DNA of 64,000 nucleotides from Luscinia megarhynchos (taxonomy: Eukaryota; Chordata; Aves; Passeriformes; Turdidae): NCBI GenBank assembly GCA_034336665.1, contig CM067566.1, positions 30,782,330 to 30,846,329 of the forward strand, written 5' to 3'. Positions 63,056 to 64,000 of this stretch are shown in pieces. The notes below the pieces were generated by a model. It had not been told where the DNA came from and searched no databases. It saw only the letters and a list, made by a program, of their open reading frames with translations. The position numbers and the translations under genes were made by a program. Position 1 is the first letter of the stretch. Every line of letters begins with the position of its first letter.

Positions 63056-64000
63056 AAACCAATTAAAATTACTGTTTGTGTCTTTTGTGTAGAGGGGCAA
63101 AAATAATCACTATTTCATACTTTGGACTGCAGTACAGGTAACAATATAGGTGACATATAGGTAAAGGGATTAGAATACATCTATTGCTACATAGGAACAC
63201 TTTTATGGGGAGTCTTCCACATTGTTCCCCAAATTTTATGCTATAGGTAAAGAAATTAATTTTAAAATTTACTGACTTGCTGAGTTTTACAAAATGTTTT
63301 CAGTGTATGAAAAACAGGTAAGTTTAAAAACTGTGGTGTGGGATGATCTTTGCAAGAGAAAGACAAATCTAGGTTCTTTTTTTCCATGTAGGTTTAACAG
63401 ATCTACACACCATAAAAAATTACCTGAGTGAGAAAGATTTTACATCTGTGATCCCCAGCGATGCTGCCTAGCCTATGTCTCACTGCTCTTTGAAAACTAC
63501 ACGTTTGTCACTTGTGTCATGATCCTTCTGTCAGTTTTCTGATAGATATAATCCATTTTTTCCTCTCCATTGACTTTTTCATGATCAGTTTGCAAAACTG
63601 AAGCTGACACAGACTGTTTTGATAGGACCTTCTCCTGAGTTGGCAAAATTCAAATAAGGCTTAAGATGAGTAAGAAGTCATTCATGAGGGAACAGGCACC
63701 TGATATAAATATGAAAAGAAACTATATTCCACCCTGACAAGGTATTTGATTTGAAAGCATCATAGTCCTGGCATCCTGGGAGTCAGACTTTCCATCTGTG
63801 ACGGTACTTGGCTTACAAAAAATAGAAGACTCTGTTCAAGCAGGAAACAGCAACTCTTTACAGGCATGACAAAATTGAAAATCTATAAGGAGTCTGATAC
63901 ATGACTTAGTTTGCTGGGAGAAGAGAGAAGGAGAGAGAAAAGGAGGTAGAAGTAAACTGCTGGCTGTTTCCAGCCATGGCACCAAAGGAGAGTGGAAATA
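63056..64000. other. Unique DNA without recognisable gene
   Basis: Nothing is recognised to the window's end. A purine-rich stretch at about 63,920-63,955 (GAGAAGAGAGAAGGAGAGAG-type) is the only composition anomaly. Confidence 0.6.

Noticed and set aside
1..64000. Search for CRISPR arrays, operons, tRNA/rRNA genes and bacterial mobile systems
   Set aside because: No spaced direct repeats of CRISPR type, no dense same-strand gene runs and no cloverleaf sequences were seen. The sequence is vertebrate nuclear DNA.

Overview
The window reads as non-coding nuclear DNA from a bird. The evidence is the repeat content. Ten recognisable CR1 LINE fragments lie on both strands, most of them 5'-truncated and several ending in the short CR1 3' signature (ATTCTRTGATT-like). 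There is one well-bounded retroviral-type solo LTR, two more LTR-like or promoter-like patches, and long simple repeats. I see no mammalian-type SINEs or L1s and no bacterial gene organisation. The CR1 and LTR mix would suit a songbird, but that is inference. I found no convincing protein-coding exon, tRNA, rRNA or CRISPR array. The open frames of 60-200 codons are the chance frames expected in 64 kb, or they fall inside repeats.

Layout. From 1 to 11 kb, AT-rich unique sequence is interrupted by CR1 fragments at 2.06 and 7.5 kb (+) and 10.3 kb (-), and by a 1,016-bp solo LTR at 4,757-5,772 in minus orientation. The LTR has TGTCT/AGACA ends and a GTGG target duplication. At 11.0-11.5 kb a GC-richer patch carries CCAAT, GC-box, CCAAT, heat-shock-element and TATA motifs in order on the plus strand. 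From 11.5 to 27.7 kb the DNA is mostly unique, with CR1 pieces at 13.8 and 20.1 kb, hexamer and pyrimidine repeats at 20.5-20.8 kb, and two motif-dense stretches (16.0-16.3 and 19.4-19.8 kb) that could be conserved regulatory elements.

An unbroken 663-nt all-purine tract (GGAA units, then GAAA units) fills 27,705-28,367. It sits next to a 1.2-kb CR1 with frameshifted reverse-transcriptase relics. From 29.6 to 52.5 kb the DNA is largely unique. It holds small CR1 tails, a 24-bp perfect palindrome at 34.24 kb, an AT-rich microsatellite at 41.8 kb, an LTR-like patch with a CTCF-like core at 42.1 kb, and a much older CR1/L3-like LINE remnant at 44.6-45.1 kb. From 52.5 to 64 kb there is an internally deleted antisense CR1 (52.5-53.2 kb), more unique AT-rich DNA, and a 1.3-kb CR1 (61.76-63.05 kb).

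No operon-like or multi-gene system is present. The window is best read as an avian gene desert or large intron. Items for follow-up are the solo LTR, the promoter-like patch at 11.2 kb, the giant homopurine tract, and the candidate conserved non-coding elements. All family calls come from reading the sequence and recalled consensus patterns; no database search was run.
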